This document shows positions 17,411 to 26,303 of a DNA stretch of 52,715 nucleotides, in pieces. Each line of letters starts with the position of its first letter. Within the stretch, counting starts at the first letter, position 1. The position numbers and the translations under genes were made by a program. This DNA is from an uncultured Roseicyclus sp. (GTDB taxonomy: Bacteria > Pseudomonadota > Alphaproteobacteria > Rhodobacterales > Rhodobacteraceae): NCBI RefSeq assembly GCF_937892565.1, contig NZ_CALAHQ010000009.1, positions 1 to 52,715 on the forward strand. Reading direction: 5' to 3'. Under the pieces are notes generated by a model. It searched no databases. It was given only the letters and a program-made list of their open reading frames with translations, and was not told the origin of the DNA.

Positions 17411-18309
17411 TCGCCCATATTCCCCGGCTTTATGTGCCCGTGATCACGCCCTTTGCCGCCGACCTGTCGGTTGATACGGCGCGCTTTGTCGCCATATGCC
17501 GGCGCATCCTGGAAGATGGGGCGGATGGGCTGGCCGTTTTCGGAACCACGTCCGAGGCCAATTCCCTGTCGACGGCTGAACGGATGTCGGCACTCGACGC
17601 CCTGGTCGATGCAGGGATCGACCCTGCGCGGCTGATCCCCGGCACGGGCTGTTGCGCGCTGCCCGATACCGTCTTGCTGACCCGCCATGCCACCCGGATC
17701 GGCTGCAAGGGCGTGCTGATGCTGCCGCCGTTCTACTACAAGCCCCTGTCGGACGACGCCGTTTTCGCATCCTACGCCGCAGTCATCGACGCGGTGCCCG
17801 ATATGGGCCTTTATCTTTACCACATTCCGCAGATGTCGGGTGTTGCCCTGTCCATTCCGATGATCGGGCGGTTGACAGACGCCTTTCCGGGCACGGTGCG
17901 GGGGCTGAAGGACAGTTCCGGCAAATGGGACAACACCGCCGAGGTCATCGCGGCGTTCCCCCAGATCGAGACATTTTCGGCATCCGAAAGCCTGCTGCCA
18001 AGCAACGTCGCTGCGGGGGGTGCGGGCTGTATCAGCGCCTCGGCCAATGTGAATGTTTCGGGCATCATGCGGCTCATCCGCGCGCTTGGGACGCAGGAGG
18101 AGGCCACCGCCCTTGCCCAGGTCAGCGCCGTGCGCGCGGCGTGCGAGGGATTGCCGTTGATCCCCGGGATCAAGGCAATTGTCGCCCTGCGCATGAACGA
18201 TCCCGGTTACGCCCGGACCCGGCCACCATTGTTGCCATTGACACCCGACCAGAAAGTAGCCGCAGAGCGGGCCGTTGCCTTGTGCCCTCCAAAGGAGAAT
18301 GCCGCGTGA
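17407..18309 (+). CDS. DapA-family lyase (dihydrodipicolinate synthase/N-acetylneuraminate lyase type)
   Basis: This class I aldolase-type TIM barrel of 300 residues has the normal family length. It has FGTTSEANSLSTAER for the carboxylate-binding GTTGE-like motif, YLYHIPQMSG with the conserved Tyr, and the Schiff-base lysine in RGLKDSSGKWDN. Members make or break carbon-carbon bonds using pyruvate or 2-oxoacids. In this setting a retro-aldol step that releases pyruvate or glyoxylate is plausible (inference). It is translationally coupled to its neighbours through 4-nt overlaps. An AAGGAGA site inside its end serves the regulator gene that follows. Confidence 0.9.
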   Translation: MIAHIPRLYVPVITPFAADLSVDTARFVAICRRILEDGADGLAVFGTTSEANSLSTAERMSALDALVDAGIDPARLIPGTGCCALPDTVLLTRHATRIGCKGVLMLPPFYYKPLSDDAVFASYAAVIDAVPDMGLYLYHIPQMSGVALSIPMIGRLTDAFPGTVRGLKDSSGKWDNTAEVIAAFPQIETFSASESLLPSNVAAGGAGCISASANVNVSGIMRLIRALGTQEEATALAQVSAVRAACEGLPLIPGIKAIVALRMNDPGYARTRPPLLPLTPDQKVAAERAVALCPPKENAA

Positions 18310-19010
18310 GCATGACCCAAGCCAGTGTCTTGACGGCACCAACTGCCGCTGATCTTGAACCCATCGAGCAGACACCGCTGCGCGTCCAGATCGCCGACCG
18401 CCTGCGGCGCGCGATCATCACGGCAAAGCTCAGGCCGGGCACTGTGCTGGTGGAAACCGCATTGGCCGAGCAGATGAATGTCAGCCGCGCCCCTGTGCGC
18501 GAAGCCATCGCCATCCTCGAGAACGACGGGCTTGTCGAAACATTGGCCTACAAGGGCAAACGCGTAAAGCCTCTGACCGTGCGCGAGGTGGAGGAAACGT
18601 GGTCACTCCGCCAGACCTTCGAGGTGATGGCCATTCGCCGGATCCTTGAGCGTCGCGCTGATGTCGCGTCGCTTTGGATCCCCTGCCGCGCGATGCGCGA
18701 CGCCGCTGCCCTGGGTGACCGTGAGGGGCTGATCCTTGCGGACGAGCAATTTCATCGCATGCTCATCGCCCTGTCGGATCACCATCTGCTGCTGCAATCG
18801 TGGAACGCCCTGTATTTGCGCATCAACCAGATCATGGCGCTTCGCAACCGTCGCGACAGCGACGATCTGGCCGAGATCGCGGGCAACCATCCTCCGATCG
18901 TCGAAGCGCTTCAACTGGGCGATACCCGCACGGCGGTCCGTCTGATTTCCGATCACACCCGCGCGCTGCGTGATTTTGATCCGGCCTCGATCGTCGAGTG
19001 GCTGGGATGA
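18306..19010 (+). CDS. GntR-family transcriptional regulator, FCD subfamily
   Basis: This DNA-binding regulator has 234 residues. The winged helix lies at about 25-90 (LRVQIADRLRRAII, NVSRAPVREAIAIL, LVETLAYKGKRV) and is followed by the all-helical FCD ligand-binding domain (LRQTFEVMAIRRIL, ADEQFHRMLI, NHPPIVEAL and the His-bearing SDHTRALRDF). These His and Asp residues usually bind a metal that helps hold a carboxylate ligand. I choose the GTG at 18306: GGAG lies 8 nt upstream and it overlaps the previous stop as GTGA. The ATG at 18312 is the alternative. It likely controls the divergent promoter at 11653-11820, where a suitable palindrome is present. Confidence 0.9.
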   Translation: MSMTQASVLTAPTAADLEPIEQTPLRVQIADRLRRAIITAKLRPGTVLVETALAEQMNVSRAPVREAIAILENDGLVETLAYKGKRVKPLTVREVEETWSLRQTFEVMAIRRILERRADVASLWIPCRAMRDAAALGDREGLILADEQFHRMLIALSDHHLLLQSWNALYLRINQIMALRNRRDSDDLAEIAGNHPPIVEALQLGDTRTAVRLISDHTRALRDFDPASIVEWLG

Positions 19011-19915
19011 ACCAGCGCGCTGCCATCATCACAGGTGCTGGCGGCTTTGTCGGCTGTGCCATAGCTGCGGGGCTACTGGCGCTCGGCTGGCAGGTGGTGG
19101 CGGTCGATCTGTCTTTTGACGCGGCGGCACAAGCGCGCTTGGCGGGCGCCAGTCTGGTGGAGGGTGATCTTGCGTCGGGCGGTCTTGATCTGCCCCGGGC
19201 AGACCTCTTTATCCATGCCGCCGCGCTGACAACGGATGCGGGCACGCTGGGCATATCGGCGGCTGCGCATATCCGCGCAAACATGGCGCCGCTTTTGACG
19301 GTTCTGGCGCATGCCGCCGCCACCCGGCCGGCGGTGTTTGTCTTTCTGTCGTCCACCGGTGTCTTTTCCGCCACGGATGGCTTGCCCGAACTGACCGATG
19401 CCAGCACGCCCACCGCCGACCATCCCTATGCGGCCGCCAAACGCGCGGGCGAGCTGTTGACCCCTGCCGCATTGGCGGGCCTGTGCCGCGTGCTTGTCGT
19501 GCGGTTGGGATATCTTTACGGGCCGGGCGAAGTGGCGCGGTCCACGCGGACGAATGTGTCCCTCATGCGCCGCTGGCTCGACGACGCCGCGCAGGGCCGG
19601 GCGCTGATGGTGCCCGCCGATGACCCGCGCCGCGACTGGACCTTTGCACCCGACCTGGCATCTGCGTTGGTCCGGCTGATCGATGCAGAGCCGCCGGGCC
19701 ATCCGGTGCATCTGAATTCGGGGCATATCCTGTCGGACACGGAGCTTGCCCGCCTGATCAGCCGTGCCGATCCGCGCGCGGTCGTGCGCAGGGGGCCCGC
19801 ATCGGGGGCAAAGCCGCCAGCCCTTCCGTCGCGTCTTTCGGCGCTGAGCGGTTTTTGTTGGACCGCGCCCGAAGATGGCTTGGCAAGGCTGATGGCAGAA
19901 AGGACGGCGGCATGA
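19007..19915 (+). CDS. NAD-dependent epimerase/dehydratase (extended SDR)
   Basis: This extended short-chain dehydrogenase of 302 residues starts with the NAD-binding GAGGFVGCAIAAGLL. It carries the catalytic pattern VFLSSTGVFS (Ser) and HPYAAAKRAGE (Tyr-x-x-x-Lys). The C-terminal segment PRRDWTFAPDLASALVRLID fits substrate-binding domains of sugar or acid epimerases. Gene order with Gfo/Idh enzymes suggests redox or epimerisation at a hydroxyl carbon. The ATG at 19007 overlaps the regulator stop by 4 nt; an ATG 9 nt earlier is possible but lies further inside the regulator gene. Confidence 0.85.
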   Translation: MNQRAAIITGAGGFVGCAIAAGLLALGWQVVAVDLSFDAAAQARLAGASLVEGDLASGGLDLPRADLFIHAAALTTDAGTLGISAAAHIRANMAPLLTVLAHAAATRPAVFVFLSSTGVFSATDGLPELTDASTPTADHPYAAAKRAGELLTPAALAGLCRVLVVRLGYLYGPGEVARSTRTNVSLMRRWLDDAAQGRALMVPADDPRRDWTFAPDLASALVRLIDAEPPGHPVHLNSGHILSDTELARLISRADPRAVVRRGPASGAKPPALPSRLSALSGFCWTAPEDGLARLMAERTAA

Positions 19916-20991
19916 CAACGCTGCGTCTTTTCCTCGTGGGTCTGGGTGCCCGATCGCGCGTGTGGCGTCAGGTGATCGCCGCCGAACCCCGGGCACGGCT
20001 TGTCGGTGTGGTCGATGCCGACCCCGACCGCGCCGCAGCCGTGGGCGCAGAGCTGGGCTTGCCCTATGCCACCGATCTGGCGTTGTTGACCGCGCGTGTT
20101 GACGCCGATGCGGTCATCCTCGTCACGCCCCCATCGGGACGGGCCCCCCAGATCAAGGCCGCCTGCGCCGCGCGCCTTGCGATCCTTGCGGAAAAACCGC
20201 TCGCCGACAGCGTGCCCGAAGCCGCAAGCTTTGTCGCCATGGCCGATGCAGCGGGTATCAGCCTGATGGTGGGGCTGAATTTCCGCTACCTTGCCGTGAC
20301 GCAAGCCCTCAAGACGCTTTTCGCCGATGACAGGCTTGGCCCACCCGCCTTTGGTCTGTTTGCTTACGAACGCTGGCGCGACGGGCGGCAGCCGCACATC
20401 AACCGCTACCCGCTGACCATGCAGCACCCGATGCTCTGGGAACAGTCGATCCATCATTTTGATCTGATGCGCTACGTCTACGGCGCCGAGCCGCTGCGCA
20501 TCAGCGCGCGCACCTGGAACCCGCCCTGGTCGATGTATGCCCATGACGCCAACGTCGCGGCCCTGATCACATTCGCGAACGGGGTCGAGGTCACCTATCA
20601 GGGCACCTGGGCCGCGAACCGCAATTCGCTTGACTTCAAATGGCGCACGGATTGCGCGCGCGGCATCGCCGTGCAGGCCGACATGTTCGGCGATCTGTCC
20701 TTTGCGCTGCGCGACGATCCGGCCCCGACGCCTGTCACGCTTGCCCGGCACGAACCCTGGATCAGCGATGCGACCGGCCTGTTTGAGGCCTTTCTCGCCC
20801 ATGTCTCGGACGGCGCACCGTTGCAGTGCTCGGGCGCCGACCACCTCCAATCGCTCCGCATGGTCGAGGCCGTTTCGGTCGCCTCTGCCAAGAGCCAGAC
20901 AATAACGCTCAACACCCCGCCGGCCGCGGAGCCGGGGTGTCATCGTCTTCAGATCGACCAAGTCCAACCAGAGAGAAGGAACAAAGGATGA
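19912..20991 (+). CDS. Gfo/Idh/MocA-family oxidoreductase, with C-terminal extension
   Basis: This NAD(P)-dependent oxidoreductase of 359 residues has a Rossmann N-terminal domain (LFLVGLGARSRVWRQ), the EKPL motif in ILAEKPLADS, and QSIHHFDLMRYVYG, carrying the usual substrate-site His. It acts on polyols, sugars or amino-polyols. The family domain appears to end near VSVASAKSQTITL. The last 20 or more residues are Pro/Arg-rich and read through a GC-rich hairpin (20912-20940) and the ribosome-binding site of the next gene. This tail looks like former intergenic sequence, so an older stop may have been lost. It overlaps the upstream stop by 4 nt. Confidence 0.88.
   Translation: MTTLRLFLVGLGARSRVWRQVIAAEPRARLVGVVDADPDRAAAVGAELGLPYATDLALLTARVDADAVILVTPPSGRAPQIKAACAARLAILAEKPLADSVPEAASFVAMADAAGISLMVGLNFRYLAVTQALKTLFADDRLGPPAFGLFAYERWRDGRQPHINRYPLTMQHPMLWEQSIHHFDLMRYVYGAEPLRISARTWNPPWSMYAHDANVAALITFANGVEVTYQGTWAANRNSLDFKWRTDCARGIAVQADMFGDLSFALRDDPAPTPVTLARHEPWISDATGLFEAFLAHVSDGAPLQCSGADHLQSLRMVEAVSVASAKSQTITLNTPPAAEPGCHRLQIDQVQPERRNKG
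20912..20940 (+). other. GC-rich hairpin inside the 3' end of a Gfo/Idh gene
   Basis: ACACCCCG at 20912-20919 pairs with CGGGGTGT at 20933-20940 around a GC-rich loop. It is followed by TCATCGTCTT, a weak U-rich stretch. It sits about 50 nt before the start of the binding-protein gene and could act as an attenuator or as a 5' stabiliser of that message. Terminator strength cannot be judged by eye. Confidence 0.45.
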
Positions 20992-22547
20992 GACGCTATA
21001 TGCCCTTCCTATGGGCCGGAACCGCCAGTATTGCGCTGGCTGCCGCGGTCCATGCACAGCCCGCCGATGACACCATCGTCGTCGGGTTGTCTGCTGACAT
21101 CACCACGTTCGAGCCTGCCAACATCTCGTCGCGCGACAACGCCAATATCGCCCGGCACATTTTTGGCACATTGTACACCATCTCCGGTGACGGCGCCGTG
21201 TCGCCCGATCTGGCCGAGAACCTTGAGATCTCGGAGGATGGGCTGGCCTATGTCTACACGCTCCGCGAGGGGCTTACCTGCCATGACGGTGAGGCGCTGA
21301 CGGCCGAGGATGCGGCCTACACGTTCAACCGTGCCAAGGACCCGGCAAATCAGTTCACCGGGAACACACCGGGGTTTGTCTTTTCGTCCATCGGCTTTGA
21401 AAGCGCCGAGGCCCTGGATGATCGGCGCGTTCAAATCAACATCGCGCGCAAGAACCCCATCGCCTTCGGCCTGATCGCCGAGGTCTATGTCCACTGCAAG
21501 GACAGCTATGAGGCGATGAGCCTTGACGAGGCGGCAGCCGGCCCGATCGGCTCTGGCCCCTACCGGCTTGCGTCTTGGACGCGCGGCTCTGATGTCGTGC
21601 TGGAAAAGGTCGAAAACCCCAACAGCCCCGCCAACATGCAAAGGATCGTCTGGCGGATCATCCCCGAAGCCTCGACCCGGTCGGCCGAGCTTATCGCGGG
21701 CAATGTCGACATCATCACCAACGTGGCGCCTGACCAGATCGATGCCGTCAACGCCTCTGGCGGGGCAGCGGTGCAAGCGGTTCAGGGCACACGGCGGATG
21801 TATGTGGGCTTCAACCTCTCGCCCGAATTCGCGGCCCAGCCGGGCGGCGATGCCATTCAGGATCCGGCCGTGCGCCGTGCGCTTCAGTATGCGGTTGACG
21901 TGCCCGCCATCTGTTCGCAGCTCTTGAACTTTGAATGCGTGCGCGCAACGGGTATCGTGAACCCGCCCAATGCGAACCAGTCGCTCACGCCCTATCCGTA
22001 TGATCCGGAAATGGCGGAAAAGCTGCTGGACGAAGCCGGCTGGCCGCGTCAGGCAGACGGCACGCGCTTTGCAATCAAGTTCCAGGCAGGGCAAGGGCGC
22101 TATCTCAATGACCGCAACGTCGTGCTGGCCATCGGTCAGTATCTTGAAGACGTGGGTCTTGATGTTGAAGTCGAGCTGATGGAATGGGCCTCGGTCTATG
22201 TCCCGCTGATCCGTCAGCGCGCCGTGGGTCCGCTGTTTTTCCTTGGTTCGGGTGGGGCCCTGTGGTCACCGCTGTATGACATGACCGATCTTGCGAAGGT
22301 AGAATCGGGCACGAACTACACCCACTGGAACGACCCGCGCTGGTTCGACCGCTGGGCAGATATTTCGGCGGCGACCACGCAAGAAGAGCAGCGCGTGATC
22401 ATCGATGAAATGCTGCAGGTCTTCTACGATGATGGCCCCTGGCTGCACATGTACTTCCAGCCCGATTTCTACGGGGTCTCGAGCCGCGTCGACTTTGTCG
22501 CGCGTCCCGACGAAAAGGTCTATCTTTTCCAGACCGGCCTGAACTGA
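20988..22547 (+). CDS. Peptide-class ABC importer substrate-binding protein (SBP_bac_5)
   Basis: This periplasmic binding protein has 519 residues. The Sec signal peptide MRRYMPFLWAGTASIALAAA ends near VHA, and no lipobox Cys is seen. The mature part follows the DppA/OppA plan: ADITTFEPANISSRDNANIARH, YVYTLREGLTCHDGEALTAED, GPIGSGPYRLASWTRGSDVV and the late RRALQYAVDVP. It delivers the substrate to the two permeases that follow; the two ATPases lie in the divergent operon. Ligands of this class range from peptides to opines and glycosides. An AGAGAAGGA site precedes the ATG, which overlaps the previous stop by 4 nt. Confidence 0.92.
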   Translation: MRRYMPFLWAGTASIALAAAVHAQPADDTIVVGLSADITTFEPANISSRDNANIARHIFGTLYTISGDGAVSPDLAENLEISEDGLAYVYTLREGLTCHDGEALTAEDAAYTFNRAKDPANQFTGNTPGFVFSSIGFESAEALDDRRVQINIARKNPIAFGLIAEVYVHCKDSYEAMSLDEAAAGPIGSGPYRLASWTRGSDVVLEKVENPNSPANMQRIVWRIIPEASTRSAELIAGNVDIITNVAPDQIDAVNASGGAAVQAVQGTRRMYVGFNLSPEFAAQPGGDAIQDPAVRRALQYAVDVPAICSQLLNFECVRATGIVNPPNANQSLTPYPYDPEMAEKLLDEAGWPRQADGTRFAIKFQAGQGRYLNDRNVVLAIGQYLEDVGLDVEVELMEWASVYVPLIRQRAVGPLFFLGSGGALWSPLYDMTDLAKVESGTNYTHWNDPRWFDRWADISAATTQEEQRVIIDEMLQVFYDDGPWLHMYFQPDFYGVSSRVDFVARPDEKVYLFQTGLN

Positions 22548-22560
22548 CCCAACCAAACAT

Positions 22561-22582
22561 GGGGCGCGGTTCGCCGCGCCCC
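22561..22582 (+). other. Perfect 9-bp stem with TTCG tetraloop between SBP and permease genes
   Basis: GGGGCGCGG at 22561-22569 pairs fully with CCGCGCCCC at 22574-22582 around TTCG, the very stable UUCG tetraloop. It lies 13 nt past the binding-protein stop and 22 nt before the permease start. There is no long T-run. A 3'-stabilising or partial-termination element that raises binding-protein expression over the permeases is the usual role of such hairpins. Confidence 0.8.
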
Positions 22583-22604
22583 GTCCTTTCACCGGGGGAT
22601 CGCC

Positions 22605-23591
22605 ATGTGGACCTACATCCTGAGACGCCTGCTGCAGAGCGTGGTCGTGATCCTCGGGGTCACTTTGATCAGTTTCACGGCGCTCCAGATCGGCGGTGAT
22701 CCCACCTATCTCTATGTCTCCGAACGCGCGACCGCCGAAGAAATCGAGATGGTTCGCCGCGCGCTGGGCTTTGACCAGCCGCTTTATGTTCAATACCTCA
22801 CCTATATCGGCAATGTCTTTCAGGGCGATTTCGGCCGCTCCCTCAGCTACCGCCAGCCAGCGATCGACATCGTGCTGGGTGCGCTGCCGGCGACCATCGA
22901 GCTGACGCTTTTCGCCATCTTTCTTGCCATTTCCTTTGCCATTCCGCTGGGCATTGCGGCCGCGCTGAACCGCGGCACATCGGTGGATGGTGGCATCATG
23001 ACCATGGCGATGTTCGGGCAATCGATCCCGGGTTTCTGGCTTGGCATCATGATGATCCTGTTCTTCGGGCTCTACTTGCGGTGGTTTCCGATTTCGGGCC
23101 ATGTTCCTTTCCTTGCACCGCTGTTTGCGGGCGATTTTGCGACCGCCCTGCGCAACCTGCCGCAGGCGATCTATCACCTGATCTTGCCTGCGGTTGCGGT
23201 GGCCTTTTATTCGCTCAGCCGTAACGCCCGGCTTGTGCGGTCCTCGATGCTTGAGGTTCTGGGGCAGGACTATGTGCGCACGGCGCGCTCCAAGGGCCTG
23301 ACAGAGCGCGCCGTTGTCATCCATCATGCGCTGCGCAACGCCTGGCTTCCCGTGGTCACGATGATCGGGCTTGAATTCGGTTTCCTGCTTGGGGGCGTCG
23401 TCGTGATCGAGACGGTGTTCAGCTATCCCGGCATCGGGCGTCTTGTCTTCAATGCCATCAACCAGCGCGATATTCCGGTGGTGCAGGCGGCCGTGATCCT
23501 TTTGTCGGGCATCTTCATCACGCTCAACCTTTTGGTTGATCTCATCTACGCGCGGCTTGATCCGCGGGTGAAACTCGCGGGGGGCAAGTGA
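22605..23591 (+). CDS. Peptide-class ABC importer permease 1 (DppB-like)
   Basis: This inner-membrane permease of 328 residues belongs to the DppB/OppB family. The first transmembrane helix (LLQSVVVILGVTLISFTALQ) is followed by the N-terminal family signature and a large periplasmic loop. The other helices lie in the C-terminal two thirds. The cytoplasmic EAA loop is visible as DYVRTARSKGLTERAVVIHHALRNA, which contacts an ATPase. The C-terminus AVILLSGIFITLNLLVDLIYARLDPRV is typical for the family. GGGGGA precedes the ATG at 22605. It pairs with the DppC-like permease that starts one base after its stop. Confidence 0.93.
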   Translation: MWTYILRRLLQSVVVILGVTLISFTALQIGGDPTYLYVSERATAEEIEMVRRALGFDQPLYVQYLTYIGNVFQGDFGRSLSYRQPAIDIVLGALPATIELTLFAIFLAISFAIPLGIAAALNRGTSVDGGIMTMAMFGQSIPGFWLGIMMILFFGLYLRWFPISGHVPFLAPLFAGDFATALRNLPQAIYHLILPAVAVAFYSLSRNARLVRSSMLEVLGQDYVRTARSKGLTERAVVIHHALRNAWLPVVTMIGLEFGFLLGGVVVIETVFSYPGIGRLVFNAINQRDIPVVQAAVILLSGIFITLNLLVDLIYARLDPRVKLAGGK

Positions 23592-23592
23592 C

Positions 23593-24519
23593 ATGACCGA
23601 TATCGCGACCGATGGCCTTACGCGGCTCAGCGTGCAATCCGGGCCTCGCTGGCGTCGGGAGCTGGCCCGCGCGGGCCGCAGCATGGTCGCCGCCAGATGG
23701 CCGTTGCTGGCGCTTTTCATTCTGTTCGTCGTGGCCGTGGTCGCGATCTTCGGTCCGGCGTTCTCGCCGATGGACCCCAACCGGCAAAACATCATGCTCC
23801 GGCTGGCCGAACCCGGGGCCCCGGGCGCACGGGGTGCAATCCATTGGCTTGGCTCGGACGGGCTTGGGCGCGACGTGCTGTCCCGGCTGTTGTATGGCGC
23901 GCGCATCTCGCTGCTTGTCGGTATCTGCGCCATTCTGGTCGGGGGCACGATCGGCGTGGTCGCCGGGCTTGTCTCGGGCTATTTCGGGGGCTGGATCGAC
24001 GACATCATCATGCGTCTGGGCGACATCCAGCTTGCCTTTCCGTTCATTCTGCTTGCCATCATGTTTCTTGTCGTTCTGGGGCCGGGGGTCGGGAACCTCA
24101 TTCTCGTGCTGGGTATCGGGCAATGGGTGACCTATGCGCGGATTGTCCGGGCCCAGACCCTGTCCTTGCGCGAAAAGGAATTCGTCGAGGCCGCACGCGC
24201 GCTTGGCGACACCACCCCGTCGATCATCTTTCGCACGATCCTTCCCAATATCGTGGCCCCCTTGACGGTGATTGCGTCGTTCAACGTGGCCGCCGTGATC
24301 CTGTCGGAGGCGGCCTTGTCCTTTCTTGGCCTCGGCGTGCCGCCCGAGGTGCCCACATGGGGCTCGATGCTGGCCGAAAGCCGCGAGCAGTTGCTGGCCA
24401 ACAAATGGTGGCTTGCCGTCTTTCCGGGCCTGGCAATTGTCGTGACGGTCTTGTCGTTCAACATTCTCGGCGACTGGTTGAGGGATTTCCTCGATCCGCG
24501 CCTCAAGGAACAGGGGTAA
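23593..24519 (+). CDS. Peptide-class ABC importer permease 2 (DppC-like)
   Basis: This inner-membrane permease of 308 residues belongs to the DppC/OppC family. After about 35 cytoplasmic residues comes the first helix (WPLLALFILFVVAVVAIFGP), then the DppC pattern HWLGSDGLGRDVLSRLLYGARISL. The EAA loop reads EFVEAARALGDTTPSIIFRTILPN. The final segment includes NILGDWLRDFLDPRL, the family's usual ending. It completes the importer together with the binding protein, DppB-like permease and the two ATPases encoded 21 kb away on the opposite strand. The next gene starts 5 nt downstream. Confidence 0.93.
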   Translation: MTDIATDGLTRLSVQSGPRWRRELARAGRSMVAARWPLLALFILFVVAVVAIFGPAFSPMDPNRQNIMLRLAEPGAPGARGAIHWLGSDGLGRDVLSRLLYGARISLLVGICAILVGGTIGVVAGLVSGYFGGWIDDIIMRLGDIQLAFPFILLAIMFLVVLGPGVGNLILVLGIGQWVTYARIVRAQTLSLREKEFVEAARALGDTTPSIIFRTILPNIVAPLTVIASFNVAAVILSEAALSFLGLGVPPEVPTWGSMLAESREQLLANKWWLAVFPGLAIVVTVLSFNILGDWLRDFLDPRLKEQG

Positions 24520-24523
24520 GCCC

Positions 24524-25600
24524 ATGAAGGTCGGAATCATCGGAGCAAGCTTTGCGCGCGCCGCCTATCTGCCGGCATTGCGTCATGTCGCCGGGGCCGA
24601 GGTCGTGGCCATCGCGTCGGGGCGTTTGTCATCGGCCCGCGCCGCAGCAGAGGAATTCGGCGTTCCCCATGCCTATGACGACTGGCAAGACATGCTTGAT
24701 CGGCACGCCTTTGATCTGGTCTGCATCGCGACACCCACCGTGCTTCATGCGCCGCAGGCGCTGGCGGCCATTGCAAAGGGCGCGCATGTGATCTGTGAAA
24801 AGCCCACCGCCATGGACGCGGCCGAGGCCAAGGCCATGTGGGTTGCCGCCGAGGCGGCGGGGCGTGTCCACATGATCGACCACGAGTTGCGCTTTAATCC
24901 CAATCGTGCCCGCATCGCCACGATGATCGCCGACGGCGATCTGGGGACGATCCGCCACGTCAACATCGCCAATATCGGCAATTCCTGGGCCGATCCGGCC
25001 GGGCGCCCCAAGGGCGATTGGTGGTCGGACGCAGCACAGGGCGGCGGGCGGCTTGGCGCCAATGGCAGCCATCAGGTGGACATGTTGCGCTTCTGGCTGG
25101 GTGAGGTGGCGCTTGTCACCGGCGCCGCGCCGGTGATGGTGCCCGCCCGCTTGGACAAGGCCACCGGTCAGGGCTGGACCGCCACCGCCGATGATGTTGC
25201 CTATTTCACGCTCAACATGGCCTCGGGCGCGCTGGCACAGGTGTTCATGTCGGGCGTGGCCGCCCACAACATCGGCAATCTGACACAGGTGTTCGGGTCC
25301 AAGGGCACCATCACGCTCGACAATGCCGATGAAAAGCTGTGGTTCGCCAAGGCTGGCCAAGGCTTCGAGGAGATCACGGTCGATGATCCCAATGCCCGCC
25401 TGCCGGGCCTGAACAAGGGGATCTGGAACGTCTCGGTTGTGGCCCTGATACAGGAAGCGGCCGCCGCCATTCGCGAAGGCCGCCCGCCTGCGCGCGGCGC
25501 CACCTTCCGCGACGGCTACCTCAATCAGCGGGTGCTCGATGCCGTCCGCCTCTCGGGCGCACAAGGCCGCAGCGTCAGCCCCGAGGATATCCATGCCTGA
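24524..25600 (+). CDS. Gfo/Idh/MocA-family oxidoreductase
   Basis: This NAD(P)-dependent oxidoreductase of 358 residues begins MKVGIIGASFARAAYLPAL and carries the EKP motif in HVICEKPTAMDAAEAK. It has the substrate-site region GGGRLGANGSHQVDMLRFWLG, with His in the expected place. The mid-domain HMIDHELRFNPNRARI is typical of the family. It is not closely similar by eye to the Gfo/Idh proteins at 19912 and 34903. It overlaps the following SDR gene by 8 nt. Its position after the importer permeases suggests that it acts on the imported compound or an early product. Confidence 0.9.
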   Translation: MKVGIIGASFARAAYLPALRHVAGAEVVAIASGRLSSARAAAEEFGVPHAYDDWQDMLDRHAFDLVCIATPTVLHAPQALAAIAKGAHVICEKPTAMDAAEAKAMWVAAEAAGRVHMIDHELRFNPNRARIATMIADGDLGTIRHVNIANIGNSWADPAGRPKGDWWSDAAQGGGRLGANGSHQVDMLRFWLGEVALVTGAAPVMVPARLDKATGQGWTATADDVAYFTLNMASGALAQVFMSGVAAHNIGNLTQVFGSKGTITLDNADEKLWFAKAGQGFEEITVDDPNARLPGLNKGIWNVSVVALIQEAAAAIREGRPPARGATFRDGYLNQRVLDAVRLSGAQGRSVSPEDIHA

Positions 25601-26303
25601 CCTAACCGGAAAACGCATCCTCGTCACCGGTGCCGCGCAGGGGCTTGGTGCGGCCATCGCCCGGCACTGTGCGGGACATGGCGCCGACGTCTTGCTGATG
25701 GACCGCGACGCGCAAGGTCTGCGGGCCACAACTGCTGACTGCGCGCGCGCCCGTGCCGTGCAGGTGGACCTTTCGGATGCCGACGCAACCGCCCGCGCCA
25801 TCGCCGATCTGGTCACGGCACCGGTTGACGTTCTTGTTCACAACGCCGCGATCTTGAAGGTGGAACCTGTGGAGGCCGTTACCCTCGCCACCTTTCAGGC
25901 AACCCTGAATGTGGGTCTTCAGGCGGGATTTCAGCTTACTCAGGCCCTTTGGCCCGCGATGCGCGCAAGGGGTGGCACGCTGATCTTCGTGTCGTCGCGG
26001 TCGGGGATCGAGGGGTTCCATTCCGAGACCGCCTATTGTGCCGCCAAGCACGCGCTCGAGGGGTTTTCCAAATGTCTGGCCATGGAGGGTGAAGCCCATG
26101 GCATCGCATCCCACACCATCACGCCGGGCATGGCGATGCATACGCCCATGTCCGAGACAAACTACACCCCAGAGCTGCGCGCGAAATGGGTTGATCCGAT
26201 CCGCCTTGCCCCCGCTTTCGCCTGGCTTTCCGCCACCCCCCGGATGGCGCTGTCAGGTCAGCGCCTGAATGCCTGGGACCTCTCCATGGAGCACCCTGAA
26301 TGA
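25593..26303 (+). CDS. SDR-family oxidoreductase
   Basis: This classical short-chain dehydrogenase of 236 residues has the cofactor motif TGAAQGLGAAIARH, the structural HNAAIL (NNAG-like), the catalytic Ser in LIFVSSRSG, and Tyr and Lys in TAYCAAKHALEGF. The C-terminus lacks the usual glycine-rich SVDGG ending and instead ends SGQRLNAWDLSMEHPE. The ATG at 25593 overlaps the upstream stop by 8 nt. The gene's own stop overlaps the M20 gene by 4 nt. It presumably oxidises an alcohol or reduces a ketone in the pathway; the substrate is unknown. Confidence 0.88.
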   Translation: MPDLTGKRILVTGAAQGLGAAIARHCAGHGADVLLMDRDAQGLRATTADCARARAVQVDLSDADATARAIADLVTAPVDVLVHNAAILKVEPVEAVTLATFQATLNVGLQAGFQLTQALWPAMRARGGTLIFVSSRSGIEGFHSETAYCAAKHALEGFSKCLAMEGEAHGIASHTITPGMAMHTPMSETNYTPELRAKWVDPIRLAPAFAWLSATPRMALSGQRLNAWDLSMEHPE

